From NCBI GenBank assembly GCA_038380435.1, contig JAWZYU010000011.1, forward strand, positions 87,086,501 through 87,150,500: a stretch of DNA of 64,000 nucleotides, written 5' to 3'. A model generated the notes under the pieces. It did no database searches and was not told the origin of the DNA. It saw nothing but the letters and a program-made list of their open reading frames with translations. Origin of the DNA: Ryuthela nishihirai. Taxonomy: Eukaryota > Arthropoda > Arachnida > Araneae > Heptathelidae. A program made the translations under genes and the position numbers. Shown here piece by piece: positions 1-12,055 of the stretch; the first letter of the stretch is position 1, and every line of letters starts with the position of its first letter.

Positions 1-631
1 GAGGCCTTTAGGTACACTGTTCATAACCCTATTTGCTAATCTATAGTTATCCATACAGGCAAAATGGCAAACCAACAGAGTCTCTATCTGAACAATATGC
101 TGCTCAGAGAAAGTTGCAGACTCCTTTACCTAACCTCATTATTACTTACAAAGTTGAACCACCTAATGCCCAAGCATCTAGAATCAAAAGCATCAAGTTT
201 CCTGTTATCTTGTTTACAAAGCATCCAAGTTCCATTACCATAACTAACTCTAGAAAGAACCAAATTATTAAGCAGTCTAATTTTAGTCTTTAAGTGTATA
301 CGCCTATTTCTCCACACACTATGCAGATTCTTAAAAGTCCCAGCAGCAATCCTTATTCATCTGTTAATCTCATGCTGCACATCACCAGTATCTGTTACAT
401 AGCTCTGAAGATAATTAAACTGAGACACCTGCTCAAGAGTGGAACTATTCAGATTAAATGAATCGCAGCCTTACTCACCAATTTTCATCACTTTAGTTTT
501 ATCTCGATTTATCTCAAAACCTACTCTACTACCAGTCTCATCAACAGTTCTAATGAAAGAGATCATCTCATCAACATCATTTGCCAAAAGGGCCAAATTA
601 TCAGCATAATCTAAATCAGAAATTTTCAAAT

Positions 632-806
632 CTTGGCTGAGTGGTAAACATGCTTGACTACTGATCTAAGGGACCTGGGTTAGAGCCCCGGGTAAGGCAT
701 GGATGTTTGTGTTGTTTTTCTGCTGAGGTCCTGCTATGTGTGTATAAACTAACAGGCTCCTGTCAGACTTTGTGGCAAGCAGCTGCTTGAGAGGATATTT
801 ATTTTA
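632..806 (+). repeat. SINE-A copy 1 (tRNA-derived)
   Basis: Head resembles a tRNA (degraded A box in ttggctgagtggtaaac; B box region gggttagagcccc). It is followed by the family body: a block ending aaggcatgg, then ttttctgctgaggtcctgc, then caggctcctgtcag, then caagcagctgcttgag, and a TATTTATTTT tail. It interrupts RTE copy A between codons equivalent to the YADD region and the following segment. Seven other copies occur in the window. Confidence 0.8.
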
Positions 807-1122
807 AACCATTTAAGCCCAATATTTCCCTGCAGTGAATTTCACATAACATAATCAATAACCAAACTAAAGAGAAAGGGAGACAAAATGCACCCTTGTC
901 ATTCCTGGAAGCAATGATAAACCAATTGCTACAAGCCTTACTAACTCTCACACATAACTCAGTGTTATTATAGGGAGATTTCATTATGTTAACTAACTTG
1001 TGAGGTCATTTAATAAGATTTAACAGTCAACCACAAATTATGTTGATCAACAGATTCAAAAGCGTTTTTGAAATCTTCAAAGGTAGTAACCAAAGATTTT
1101 TAAAACAATAAGCATCTCAGTG

Positions 1123-1239
1123 AAGAATTGTCCGAGGTGTGGTACAATGGTAATGCGATCGGGCATGAATCTGGAGAGATGCGGGTTCGATTCCTGCCGT
1201 GTCAGCGATGGATTTTTTTTAGAATATTTTGACTAATTT
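1123..1239 (+). repeat. tRNA-like SINE head of another family
   Basis: A tRNA-like stretch lies at about 1131-1205, with an A-box-like tggtacaatggtaatgc and a B-box-like gcgggttcgattcctgcc, followed by an oligo-T run. No paired acceptor stem is obvious, so I read it as a SINE or tRNA relic, not a working tRNA gene. It sits inside RTE copy A just before the solo LTR. Confidence 0.45.
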
Positions 1240-1243
1240 CTCA

Positions 1244-1946
1244 TGTGATGCCCCATCGTTCACTTTTGCTTTACCTTAACCAGTTTTGTTTAATTTACGT
1301 TATATTTATCATTTTGGGGATTTTTATTTCCTTTTTGGCATCACAGCGCTCAATTCCAAGAGTTGTGAGTTGCGCACGCGCAACTCCGATCTTCCGACTG
1401 TCCCGCTAAAATGCGTGCCAAGGACACGCCCCCCTCTTGCGTCATAGCTTGCGTTGTTCGTCATTTTATGTTAATGTCTTTCCCGGCATGCTTCCGGCTA
1501 TTGTCTTTTAAACTGGTGACCTGCGAGTCACAGTAGGAGAGCAGTTAGTGCACAAGAGCAGTTAGTGCAGAGGCACTAAGCACAAGGTGCGTAGCACCAA
1601 GCACAGTGCGTGTAGCACAGGAGTGAGGAGAAGAGTGTTGATGTCTTGGTGAGTTGAACTATTTTGGAAATAAATCTGTTTGTTATTTTTAAACCTTTTG
1701 AGTCTGTACAATTTTTTCTCTTGAGCAACGCAAATTTAAGTTTTGATAATATTAAATCTTAAAATTGACAATCATTTTTTGATTCTTACTCATTAACGCT
1801 CGCTGGCATTTTGAACCCTACTTTAAACTTAGTCTACTTTTTTTGGCAATTTGTTAATTATTGCCTGGTGCCCGTATCAGCTATCTGGAGCATTAAACTA
1901 ATTGGATAAAACTTTAAAGCATTATTGCATTTATTTGGACGTTACA
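1244..1946 (+). mobile_element. Solo LTR of Gypsy family 1
   Basis: A 703-bp TG...CA unit starting TGTGATGCCCC and ending GACGTTACA. It is flanked on both sides by the 4-bp direct repeat CTCA (1240-1243 and 1947-1950). The same sequence occurs on the minus strand at 30287-31065, 33855-34609, 36751-37421 and 38070-39437. The copy at 30287 is preceded, on its own strand, by a polypurine tract and Gypsy integrase remnants, which identifies the unit as an LTR. No internal region is present here, so this is a solo LTR left by LTR-LTR recombination. Confidence 0.8.
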
Positions 1947-2037
1947 CTCAACAATTTACCTAAACGAAAAAATATGATCTACACATCCCCTGTCACTTCT
2001 GAATCCACACTACTTGTCATGCAATTGCCAGTCTACC

Positions 2038-2426
2038 GGGGCGGGGGTGGCTCAGTCGGTAGCGCGCCAGACTCGTAATCTGTAGTTCCCAGGTTCGAGT
2101 CCCAGCTGGGTCAGCGTTGAGATTTATCTCCGCAAAATTCCCCGCCCTGCCCACGGTCAGTAGGGGACACCGATGGGCTTGGAAAGATCGCCGTCCGTCG
2201 GATGGGCCGTTAAGCCGTGGCCCCATGTGCGGGAGAGCCATACCCTGTGCACGTTAAAGAACACGCTGGATGGCCTTGACGGGAGGCTACCATCTGTCTC
2301 CCAACAGCTGTTCCAGTGGGTCCCCTCCCCCAACCTTCTCTGAACCTTCGGGGTCCATGTGACCTGGCCATTTAGCCCATGGTGTGCAAAAAAGTGCCGC
2401 TCAGAGGTAAAACAACCCAACAACCC
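2038..2426 (+). repeat. SINE-B copy 1, full length, with 8-bp TSD
   Basis: 389-bp tRNA-derived SINE. The head has an A box (ggctcagtcggtagcgc), an anticodon-like loop ctcgtaa (CGT, threonine-like) and a B box (ggttcgagtccc). The body runs to a tail of aaaacaacccaacaaccc. The 8-bp direct repeat AGTCTACC flanks it at 2030-2037 and 2427-2434, and joining the flanks restores RTE sequence. This copy is the best preserved of its family in the window. Confidence 0.88.
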
Positions 2427-2947
2427 AGTCTACCAGATTCTTAATTCCATTAAGCACAATCATGCAAAGAACTTTTCCTGGAATGGAAAGCAGGCTGATA
2501 CCCCTAGATTTATCACAAGAACTGTGATCACCTTTTTTAAAAAAATAAGAATAATAATAGCTCTGGTAAAATCATTTAGAAACCACACCTTTATCATAAA
2601 AAATATTCAAAATTTTGGTCATCCATGAGGTAACTGAAACATTTTCCGCTCTAAGCATTTCAGTAGTAATTTAATCTACACTTGGGGATTTATGTAGTTT
2701 AAGTTTAGGAATAACCAAAATAACTTCAGACTGTATTATAGGGCCAACATTTAAGCCAGTAATGCATTTATCATCATTACAAACAATGGGAGTAGAACGA
2801 ACCAGATTGCTTAGGACATCATTGAAATTCTCAGCCCACCTAGCCATGACAGAATCCTCACCTTCTATAACCTTACCTTGTTTATCTTTCAATCCCTGTA
2901 TATTCTGTCCATTTTCTGCCATACAAAACATGAACTATTTGGTACAG

Positions 2948-3268
2948 AATCAGCATTTAATTGTCGATTTTCTGAAAATAAATATTTTACAAAAAGGATG
3001 ACTAGTTTCATTTTAATAGGGCCTATTTTAGAGTCATGTAGTAAAAAATGCATCTGGCAATGCAAACAATTTATTTTCAAAAAAGCTAAGAAACAGAAAT
3101 AATTATAATGCACATTAATAGAAAAATTAGTGCACCAAAGCAAAAGACACATGTCTGAATAACAAAAAAAAGCAAAAATGTATAGTTACTTAAAGCTAAA
3201 AAATTACTCCCTTTTTATAATTTTTTTTCTTGATATCATACTTCGAGAAAAGTCCAGGCTTTTTTGCC
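2948..3268. repeat. Dispersed AT-rich repeat, shared with 27500-27830
   Basis: This block, from aatcagcatttaatt to gagaaaagtccaggct, aligns along its whole length with 27527-27820, sharing for example gattttctgaaaata, gcatgtagtaaaaaa and aatgcatctggcaa. It directly abuts the 5' side of the Tc1-like relic, so it may be the terminal non-coding part of that transposon family. That link is inference. Confidence 0.55.
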
Positions 3269-4432
3269 AACATGCATGGCTGAAACTCTGGTCATATATA
3301 GCTGTCAGCTTTGGCTTCCCCAAGCATTTGTCATGAAAAGCATAATGGGAAAGGCATGGGATTTAGATGCATTTGACAGAGGGCAGATCGTAGGCGCCCA
3401 ACAGATGGAACACTTGTTCTTTGAAATTGTCAACGACTTGGATTTTGTCATACAACAGTTTCAAGAGTGTTCCAGGAATATGAAAATTCCGGCAAAACAA
3501 CAAGCACGTGGACAAACTGCAAAGGACAACCAGCCTTGAATGATCATGGGCTTCGCCGTCTGACCGCATCATGCGGACCGATAGAGGCCAGACATTATCT
3601 GAAATCACCTCCCATCTGAACATGGGTTCCAGCCAGGAAGTCAGTGCATGGATTGTGCAACACTCACTTCATCGTCTCAGCTTCGGGAGCTGCCAATCTA
3701 CAAGAGTCACACTTCTAACAGCACAACACTGGGCTCAATGCTTTGCCTCGGCTAAAGAACATCGAAACTGGATCATTGAAAATTGGCAATAGATAAAAAA
3801 TTGATAGCCTGGAGTGATGAATCCATGATTTAAACTTCATCATGCCAATGGGAGACTGAGGGTATGGTGCCAACCCTGTGAAGCCATGGATCCTGCAAGG
3901 CAGGTCAGAACAGTACAAGCTGGTGATGGCTCAGTGATGGCCTGGGGTGTCTTCAGTTAGACATCTGTGGGACCTTTGGTACGTATACCGACGACTCTCA
4001 ATGCATCCCAGTATGTATAACTCATGGCTGACCATTTACCCCATTTATGGCCATCATGCATCCCAATGGAGATGGTGTCTACCAGCAAGACAACTGTTCA
4101 TCTTACAGATCCAGATTGGCTACTGCATGGTTGCAGGAGCATTCTGCTGACTTTGAAATAATGAATTGACAACCTAGAAGTCCAGATTTAAATCCCATCA
4201 AAAATCTTTGGGATACCGTCGAGCAGAGTGTTCGGGCCCGTGTCCCATCAGCGACAACCTTGAGAGAATTGTGGACAGCTCTGGAGGATACATGGGTCAC
4301 TATACCTGTGGAACATTTATGCAAGCTTGTGGTCCTTGCCTCATTGTGTGGCTGCCATTATTGGGGCCAGAGAAGTCCAACCACGTTACTAGGTTGCTAT
4401 CCCTAATTCAATGGCACTTCAGTGTATAAACA
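3264..4432 (+). pseudogene. Tc1/mariner-like transposase relic
   Basis: Translations in shifting frames give recognisable Tc1-like transposase pieces. A paired-type N-terminal helix-turn-helix region (AFDRGQIVGAQQM...EIVND) lies near 3364-3450, a second HTH segment (SLHRLSFGS...STRVTLL) near 3660-3720, the catalytic motif WSDES near 3810, a QQDNC motif near 4085 and PDLNPIKNLWD near 4180-4215. In this family the three acidic residues lie in WSDES, QQDN and NPIE; the last is K here, so the catalytic glutamate is lost. Several frameshifts and stops also occur, for example directly after the WSDES segment. The enzyme would cut and join DNA at element ends. This copy is dead. Confidence 0.82.
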
Positions 4433-4633
4433 AGTTCATATATATAACAGAAAATTTAATTCCGAGTTTTATGAAAATAAAAAATTTAATCAAGTTTATA
4501 AACATATTGATTTTAAAAAGACTTACGTGATATAGCAAAAAAAAATAGATTAGACTATGCAATTAAAGCTTAATTTTGGAAAACCTGACGATATACTATA
4601 ATACTTACCTAAAACATGATTTTTATTTCTTTT

Positions 4634-4839
4634 AAGTGGTTAGCGCACTTGGCTACTGATCTAAGGGACCTGGTTTTGAGCCCCGGGTAAGGCATGGATG
4701 TATGTGTCGTTTTTCTGCTGAGGTCCTGCCATCCTCTCAGACCTTCTACTCTGGCATTTAAACTGACAGGCTCCTGTCAGACCTCTGTGGCAAGCAGCTG
4801 CTTGAGGGGTATTTATTTTTTTTTTATTATTATTTATTA
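4634..4839 (+). repeat. SINE-A copy 2
   Basis: 5'-truncated copy starting inside the A box (aagtggttagcgcactt), with a B-box region gttttgagccccggg. The body is complete and includes the catcctctcagacc segment missing from copy 1. The tail is TATTTATTT followed by a T/A-rich run. Confidence 0.85.
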
Positions 4840-5500
4840 ATGATTCAGTGTGGTATACCTTAAAGCATGGGCTAATGGTATGCACAGTGTCTTGAACTAC
4901 TCACGTTAATGGGGTTTTCTGTCCTATATATGAAATGGAGGAACACTTTCTTGACTGCTTTTTTTTTACTGAACATTGCAAATTTTTTTTCTTTGGGTGT
5001 TAAATTTTGCTGATCTTTGCTAAGTGCCAAAAAGTTAGTGCACCAAAGCAAAAAAAAAAACATCAGACTGGAAGATTCAAGATGTGAGAGGATGGTTTAA
5101 AAACACTTTGCTGAAATTGACAACCCCACATGAGAACTGATTTCCATGTCAAAGACTTCTTTCATTTTAAGGAAATGTAAACATCAAAGTTTTTTTACTG
5201 GAAAATGAAGAAATAATAAAAGAAAAATTGACATGTGACCTAATGTGATTGTAAAATATCCACAGTTACATGTTGTAAGCTGACCATCCGATGCAGAATA
5301 ACTCCAAAAAATTGATAGTAATCAATCAGTGGACCAGCCAACCAAAAGATTGATTTTTTCTTTCATCTTTCTCTGTTTCTTGTCTACAACTGTTGCAATG
5401 ACTGTGATAATTGCATCACCCACACCAGAGTGTTGCCATATTGTGCATTACTTTTGAAATAACCTAAGTATATATATTTTTAATATTGGACGCTGAGTTA
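4840..5500. other. No gene seen; AT-rich
   Basis: I see no coding segment, RNA gene or clear element. A short phrase, ttagtgcaccaaagcaaaa, at 5034-5052 is shared with 3127-3145, hinting at old repeat relics. Confidence 0.5.
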
Positions 5501-6660
5501 AGTTTCTGATAGAAAAACGTGAAAGTCAAAATAAATATATACTCAAGGTTGAAGCTACAGCAATCAATTACAATTGACTTAATAGTTGAAATGGTGTCAC
5601 AAAATCACACATTAGTTGGCCATGTGTGTGAAGAAGAAATGAATGTGTTAAAAACCATGATCTATGTGAAGCTGAGCAAGTACAACTTCCTCCTTCTAAT
5701 TCTTGCAAAAAGGTGTTCAACAGACTTGATTTGAAATAATTTGTTTCAAACTATTATGTTGTTTATGTTTCATCTAATATCTCTACCACTGTAACCTGGA
5801 GCTCAATGGAAGAACACTGCCAGAAGTCCTGGTATGGAACAAACAGGGGAAAGATGGATAGGTCATGGTTGACTTGGCAGCAGTATCTGAAAGTCATTTC
5901 CCTTGATGCCTGCATATCTGGGCACCTCATAGAAGAGAAGGGTTGAAATAGTGGCCAGGCAATGGAGTAGCTGGCAGATTTTGGAAAAACAGGATGAGGT
6001 CAAGGCTTCAACTGAGATCAAAGGCTGTTGTTGGTGTAAAGCACACAGTGACAATTATGCTTTGCCACTATGTGGCCCCAGGCAAGACTGATACCATACA
6101 GCTCTGCTATGAAGATGATACATTGAGATGGGATATGGTCTGCTACGATGATGCCACCGCAGACCATGGTTGATCATGGACTGACTGTCCCCAGACTTTA
6201 AACCATCTGTGAAGAGAGGCAAAAAGTAGAGGTGTGCAGTACAGTAGTTAGCATAGAGTTTCCAGCATACACAGTTAAATGTGAAAGCCTTCCTAGTTGT
6301 GTAGAGAAAAATGGCAGGTAGGAAAATAGCAAACCAAAGTGGAATTGGCTGAGCTGTTGAGTGGGTGATGCTATCGAGACTCATGTTCATCATATCTCTA
6401 GAGAGGGTCTTGGATACAAAAGTAGAGAGGACAAATGACAGTTGTGTGATTAATGTAAAGCATTTCCCACTTGGAATGAAAAATGTAGTCCCAAGAGGTA
6501 TGGCTTGAAGGGATTGCAATTTACAAGGACTTGTTTACTCTGGACTGATAAATGAAGATTATCCATAGTGTAATTGGTAGATAAAATCAGCATTATTTGG
6601 GCAGTAGAAAACCTATCCAGCGACACGTCAGGTGCAATGATCAACTAGCATTGTGTGGTG
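5500..6660 (-). mobile_element. I-type LINE fragment (RNase H region)
   Basis: Minus-strand frames give the RNase H domain start LPLFTDGLKSGDS near 6180-6210. Further downstream on the same strand are LISVEALTSS...SKICQLLHCLATIS and the segment matching WVPAHVRIRGNDF (here EVPRYAGIKGNDF), near 5900-6040. A C-terminal stretch equal to KEEVVLARL...FLL lies near 5600-5690. The same order occurs in the longer I-type copy at 25800-26800. The ends are truncated and frames shift, so this is a dead fragment. Confidence 0.78.
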
Positions 6661-7704
6661 TGAGCTTGAGAACAACTGGATTACAGTCCCATTCTTAAGT
6701 TAGGAAAATCTAAATGGGGTGACGGTAAATATGATATGGGTAAAATAAAATTTTGACACACCCCTTCCATCCCAATTTTTTTTAATTTTTAAAGAAATTT
6801 GGTTATCTATTATAATCTCAATTATTGTCCTTTATGTTATAAAAATATTTTTGTCTACAGAGCTTGAATTTACACCTTAAGTGCTCTTAGACACAAAGAG
6901 CAGTAGTGTGAAATTATGCTTTAATTTTCTAGAAAAAAATAATTTTTTATGTTACAAATGATTTGCTAGAAATCTATTTTTATGAAACCAAAAAATTACA
7001 GGCGAAAGAAAATGAAATTTCAATTTCATAACAAATTTGAGAGAGGAAACAGAATTTCTACAAAAGAAAGCATTTTTCACTACTGGAAAAATCAAGACAA
7101 AGCATTGCAAAGAATTATTCTAATAGTACTCAGGTATCTACTGGGAGAGTTTTTCTGTTTTAAATGAATTCTCTCTGAAAAAAGAAATAATTTGGAATCA
7201 AAATTATTTGAAGACATTTTGTTTATAATGAGGAATAAAATAGTAGAATAACATTTATTGCATTATATCAATATTTTTAAATGAATTTCGTTTTTTTTTA
7301 TTGAATATGTGTTGTAATGTTAATATTTCTGAAGGGAATATTAAGCAATATATCAGCAACTTGTTTAAAAAATATTAATCTGTGCACAAAAATCATTATA
7401 GTACTAATAATTATGATTGCATAGTTATACTAAGAATTTTTTAGTAATAATGCTCCATATTATTCTTAAGAATTCCTAGAAATTTGGTGTAAATTTCTTT
7501 GATCAGAGACATATCCAGGGAGGAGGGTTCTCCCGCCCCCTCCGAAATTCTGGTTGTCTTATGTGAAATCTCAAACTTGTCTACCTGCTTTGAAATCCAA
7601 TACAGGTCTCTTTGTATAATTTTTATTTTAACCAGATATTTTATGCCCCACAGTAAAAGTAGATTTTCAGATCTCCCCCCCCCCCGCCACCTTGAAACTA
7701 AATT
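6661..7704. other. No gene seen
   Basis: AT-rich sequence with homopolymer runs. The last ~200 bp (7500-7704) is richer in C and is the pre-insertion flank of RTE copy B. I recognise no protein or RNA in it. Confidence 0.5.
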
Positions 7705-7749
7705 CACAGACTATCATCATCATCATCATCATCCTCAAGCAGCCATGGG

Positions 7750-9138
7750 CTACGGAGGTCCAACCAGACCATGCAATTTAGTTCTCCAAGCAAGTCTATC
7801 CTGAGCTACATCTACTGCATCTGGCCACTGCACACCAATTCTAACAAGGTCCTGTTTGACATTGTCTGCCCACCGCATCCTAGGTCTCCCCTTCTTTCTG
7901 AGGCCTTTAGGCACACTGTTCATAACCCTATTCGCCAACCTATAATTATTCATACGGGCAACATGGCCAAACCAACGGAGTCTCTCTCTGCACAATATGC
8001 TGCTTAAAGGAGGTTGCAAACTCCCTTGCCTAACCTCATCATTAGTTACAAAGTTGAACCACCTAATGCCCAAGATACTGCGTAAGCATCTGGAATCAAA
8101 AGCATCTAGTTTCCTGTTATCTTGTTTACAAAGTGTCCAAGTTTCACTACCATAACTAACCCTAGAAAGAACCAAACTATTATACAGTCTAATTTTAGTC
8201 TTTAGGTGTATACGCCTATTTCTCCACACTCTCCATAGATTCTTAAAAGTCCCGGCAGCAATCCCTATTCTTCTGTTAATCTCATGCCGCACATCACCAT
8301 TATCTGTTACATAGCTCCCAAGATAATTAAACTGTGACACCTGCTCAAGACTGCAACCATTCAGATTAACTGAATCACAGCCTGCCTGACCAATTTTAAT
8401 CACTTTAGTTTTCTCTCTGTTTATAACCAAACCTACTCTACTACCAGTCTCATCAACGGCTCGAATGAAAGAGTTCATGTCATCAACATCATTTGCCAAA
8501 AGAGCTAAATCATCAGCATAATCTAAATCAGAAATTTTTGTATCTCCAGTCCATTTAAGGCCAAAATCTTTCCCTTGAAGTGAATTTCGCATAACATAAT
8601 CAACAACCAAACTAAAGAGAAAAGGTGACAAAATGCACCCTTGTCGAACACCAGAAGTAATGCTAAACCAATTGCTACAAGACTTACCAACTCTCACACA
8701 TGACTCAGTGTTATTATAGAGAGCTTTCATTATGTTAACTAACTTGTCAGGTATACCATATGATTTCACAATCAACCACAAATTATGACGATCAACAGAG
8801 TCGAAAGCCTTTTTGAAATCAACAAAGCTAGCAGCTAAAGGTTTCTGAAACTCTAAACATTTCTCAAGAATCTGCCTCAGTGAAAATATCTGATCTACAC
8901 ATCCCCTACCACTTCTGAATCCACATTGCTCATCACACAATTGCCTGTCAACCAGATTCTTAATTCTATTAAGCACAATCATGGAAAGAACTTTACCTGG
9001 AACAGAGAGTAGGCTGATACCCCTATAGTTATCACAAGAACTGCGATCACCTTTTTTGAAAATAGGGATAATAATAGCTCTGGTAAAATCTTTAGGAACC
9101 ATGCCTTTATCATAAAAGTTATTCAAAATTTCAGTCAT
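7750..9138 (-). pseudogene. RTE reverse transcriptase half, copy B
   Basis: 462-residue frame holding the reverse transcriptase and C-terminal part of the RTE pol protein, which copies element RNA into DNA at a nicked target. Visible motifs in order: IFKKGDRSSCDNYRGIS; the catalytic aspartate block SFVDFKKAFDSVDR; SGVRQGCILSPFLF; the catalytic YADDLALLA; QFNYLGSYV; and a C-terminal RLRWFGHVARM followed by KKGRPRMRWADNVKQDL. The frame is open to a stop 35 bp before the (GAT)n tail. It is separated from the endonuclease half by a 4-bp deletion near 9156 relative to copy E (which has cattcccag where this copy has cccag). The enzyme core is otherwise intact, so this is a recently inactivated copy. 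Confidence 0.9.
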
Positions 9139-10915
9139 CCAAATGGTAACTGAAACCCAGCTCTAAGCATTTCCGTAGTAATTTCATCCACCCCTGGGGA
9201 TTTATGAAGTTTAAGTTTAGAAATAGCCAAACCAATTCAGATTGTGTTATAGGGCCAACATTAAAGCCAACAATGCATCTATCATCATTACAAACAATGG
9301 GAGTAGAATTAACCACATTGTTTAGAACATCACTGAAATGCTCAGCCCACCTAGCCATGACAGAATCCTCACCTTCTACAACTTTACCTTGTTTATCCTT
9401 CAATCCCTGTATACCTGTCTGTTTTCTACCACACAAAACATTAACTATCTGGTACAGCTCTCTGCTGTTGTGCTGTCTAACTGCTTCCTCAGCTTTGTCA
9501 GCCAGGCCATCAAGCCAAAAATTCTTATCAGTAGCTAACTGATCCTTTACACGTTTATTAAGTTCTTTGTAATGCTTTCTATTAGGACTAGTAGGGTACT
9601 GATTAAGGACATTCCTGCAGTTCCTTCTTTCTGAAATAAGCTCAAGTGCCTTATCACTTAAATAATTCTGTCTCCTCTGCTCCTTTTTCCCTAAAAGAGT
9701 ACTGTTAGTTTCCAAAAAAGCCTGTTTAAAATGGCCCCATTCTTCCTTAACTTCAGTATTAAGCAAACCATGACTGTCATAATGACTAAGTAACCTATCA
9801 TGGTAAGCTTTAGCTATAACTGGGTCATTCAGAGCTTCAGTATTAAAGGTAAATTTTTTAACCCTAGCAGAACACTTTTTAAGTTTAAGTTGCAAGACAC
9901 TTTTAACAAGGTAATGGTCAGATCCAATTTCAGCTCCCCTATATGCCCTGGTATTTCTAACAGAACTAGCCCATTTTCTGTTAATTAATATATAATCAAT
10001 CATATTCCTATGCAGCCCATCAGATGAAACCCATGTGTATTTATGTATGTCGCAGTGTTTATAATATGTGTTAGTTATTCTGAAACCATTGAGTTTACTT
10101 ACCTGTAGGAGACGTTGCCCATTGCCATTGCAGCTACCAATACCAAAAGGGCCTATTACTCCTCCCCAAAGGTCAGAGTTGATACCAACTTTGGCATTGA
10201 AGTCACCAAGAACAAGGGTAATATCTCCTTTCTTGACAGAATTCAAAATATCCTGAAGTTGTCCGTAAAACCTATCCTTCTCATCCTCACCAGAATCCTC
10301 AGTGGGGACATAACAGCAGATAACATTCAAGTCTTTAACGCTTGTCTGAAATTTTGCTGTAAGAAACCTTTCATTAATGCACTCGTATCCTAGAAGAGCA
10401 TCACTAGCATGTCTGCTGAGCAGCAGACCCACGCCTTGGTGATGCTTTCCATCCTCCCTCCCTGAAAAGAAAAATTTAAAGTTATTTTTAAGTATCTCAC
10501 CTTTACCTGTCCATCTGGTCTCTTGCAAGCCTAGAATATCTAGGTTATAGTGCTGGAATTCCTGCATGAGGACATCAAGTGAATAATCTCTATGTAATGT
10601 CCTCACGTTCCACATTCCTGCAGAGAGAAAATGATTAGTAGGATTTTTAAAGAAATTAGGTTTATTGAGATTGGTAGGGCCAACAATATCAAACAGCCCC
10701 CTGATCGCAGGCATGGGGCAAAGACCTGTTCCTCCTCCGCTAAAGGCTGAAGTCACCGATGCTGGTAGGAACTTCAGGCACCACCTTTTCAAGTGGACTT
10801 TTTCAAGAGCCATATGGCCTGCCTGAGACACATTACTCCAGTTTAGGCTTGACGATGCCCAACTAGCTAAGTAAGGTTCAGGTACCTGCGATGGCCTCTG
10901 ATTAGGATTATCCAC
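9131..10915 (-). pseudogene. RTE endonuclease half, copy B
   Basis: 594-residue frame. The first ~110 residues have no motif I recognise. Then comes an APE-type endonuclease, which nicks target DNA: WNVRTL (about residue 109), LQETRW, VLGDFNAKVG, NMIDYILIN and the terminal catalytic SDHYLV. A long linker with KALELISERRNCRNVLNQ and a region before the RT follows. The last ~30 residues are out of frame because of a 1-bp loss near 9229 relative to copies C and E. With the 4-bp deletion near 9156 this separates it from the RT half. The start codon is the first in-frame ATG after the leader; I cannot confirm it is the one used. Confidence 0.88.
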
Positions 10916-11381
10916 CAGCTGATATAAGGTATCCCATGCCTCTGTTCACTTAGAGCTGGCAACCCAGAAGCAAACAGAAAACACAGCAGCAGACTCTCCC
11001 TCAACAGAGGGCCACCAGTGCAGCAAATCCAGGATCCATAATCAAGCTCAAATCCATAAACAAGTCCAGTCTAGTAGGTATAAATGGTCAACACCAGGAC
11101 CCTGTGAAGTTGACCGCTCCTCAGCAGGGTTTGAAAAAAAAGGAAAAAAGTGGCCATAGATGACCAGATCAGTAGGCCATACTGAACTGGCAGCCCTCCC
11201 CTTCCGTTCCCTTCCAAAAGAGAATATCTCTTTTGAAAGGTACTAACGGCCTGCACCACGAGAAGGCGGGGTCGGACATTAGGTGCTAGACCTGGCCAGT
11301 TCTGTGCATCATCACTAGGGATTGGTACACAGCTCTCCTTCCAGTTTACGCCTAGCTACCATTTACAGGCCCACAGACTAT

Positions 11382-12055
11382 ACCCCACCAAAAAAAAAAA
11401 AGAAAAAAAAAACTAAATCCTGGTACTTGCCTGCCTTCAGTAATTTCAATTGTATAGCTTACATACATTATTAGAATACTTCATCCTGTTTATTCTTAAA
11501 CCACAGTTTTTAAGAATCAGTAGCAGAAAATCAACCACAACAATTCTATTTTCATATATGTATTTTATTATTGATAAGTTTCCTTTTCCTAATTTTTATT
11601 TGAAAGTATAAGAATTTGGATAATATTGTTATTTCATTGGCATATCGGTCTAGCATGTATCTCCTGGCGATTTCAATAATTGTAAAATACACTCTGAGAA
11701 AATATTTTTTCTTCAGGCTGCATTTTTAATGTGGATTGATTGAAATGGTGCAAACTGCTGGACGACGCTACTGCATACATATATAATGAAAATGATAACA
11801 CATATTTCATTATTTTGCATTCGTACTCAAAATCTTTTGAAATAATGTTAATATAACACAATAATGAAATTTGTGTTTTGCTGTAATGAAAAACGTACCA
11901 AAATATTTTTCCTTTTGTTTGCCAACACTGATAAATATACACAGTAGATAAGTTCTGGGAAATCACCGTGCAAATCAAATCCAACAACATATGGAAAAGG
12001 GGGGGTTAGGTTCGGAAAATATTCCTATTATGAATAAAATATACATTGAAAGTTT
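11382..12055. other. No gene; flank holding a duplicated block
   Basis: Spacer between two full-length RTE insertions. The stretch at about 11748-11838 (ctgctggacgacgctactgcat ... tttgtactcaaaat-like) is repeated in direct orientation at about 17082-17172, on the other side of RTE copy C. Bases 11621-11658 are repeated inverted and perfect at 12218-12255 inside RTE copy C. Confidence 0.6.

Larger units (their letters stand above)
1..2947 (-). mobile_element. RTE-type LINE, copy A (3' end outside window, broken)
   Basis: Sequence shows alignable similarity, by eye, to the minus-strand RTE copies at 7715-11371 and 47622-51071, running from the C-terminal region at base 1 through the reverse transcriptase to the linker near 2947, where similarity stops abruptly after the bases equivalent to ...ggtacag. 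It is cut by a SINE-A (632-806), by an inserted block at about 1123-1968 that contains a solo LTR, and by a SINE-B (2038-2426). Reading frames are scrambled by many small indels, so it codes for nothing. It looks older than copies B and E because it is much more diverged and carries several later insertions. Confidence 0.85.
7715..11371 (-). mobile_element. RTE-type LINE, copy B, full length
   Basis: A complete insertion of 3,657 bp. The flanking 10-bp direct repeat CACAGACTAT is at 7705-7714 and 11372-11381. On the minus strand the element begins GCCTGTAAATGG, has a ~455-bp 5' leader, a single pol region (endonuclease then reverse transcriptase), a very short 3' UTR and a (GAT)n tail visible as catcatcatcatcatcat at 7715-7732. 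An APE endonuclease plus RT without RNase H, together with a short-repeat 3' tail, fits the RTE clade; related proteins are often mislabelled 'craniofacial development protein 2-like'. Two small deletions break the ORF (see the two pseudogene entries). Confidence 0.9.

Noticed and set aside
2041..2112. tRNA-Thr(CGT)-like gene
   Set aside because: Good A and B boxes, but it is the head of SINE-B, present in several copies, with an intact TSD around the whole SINE and no proper acceptor stem.
9204..9542. Plus-strand ORF repeated at 2762, 13684 and 49152
   Set aside because: It recurs only because it is antisense to the conserved RTE linker; the minus-strand frame holds the family protein.
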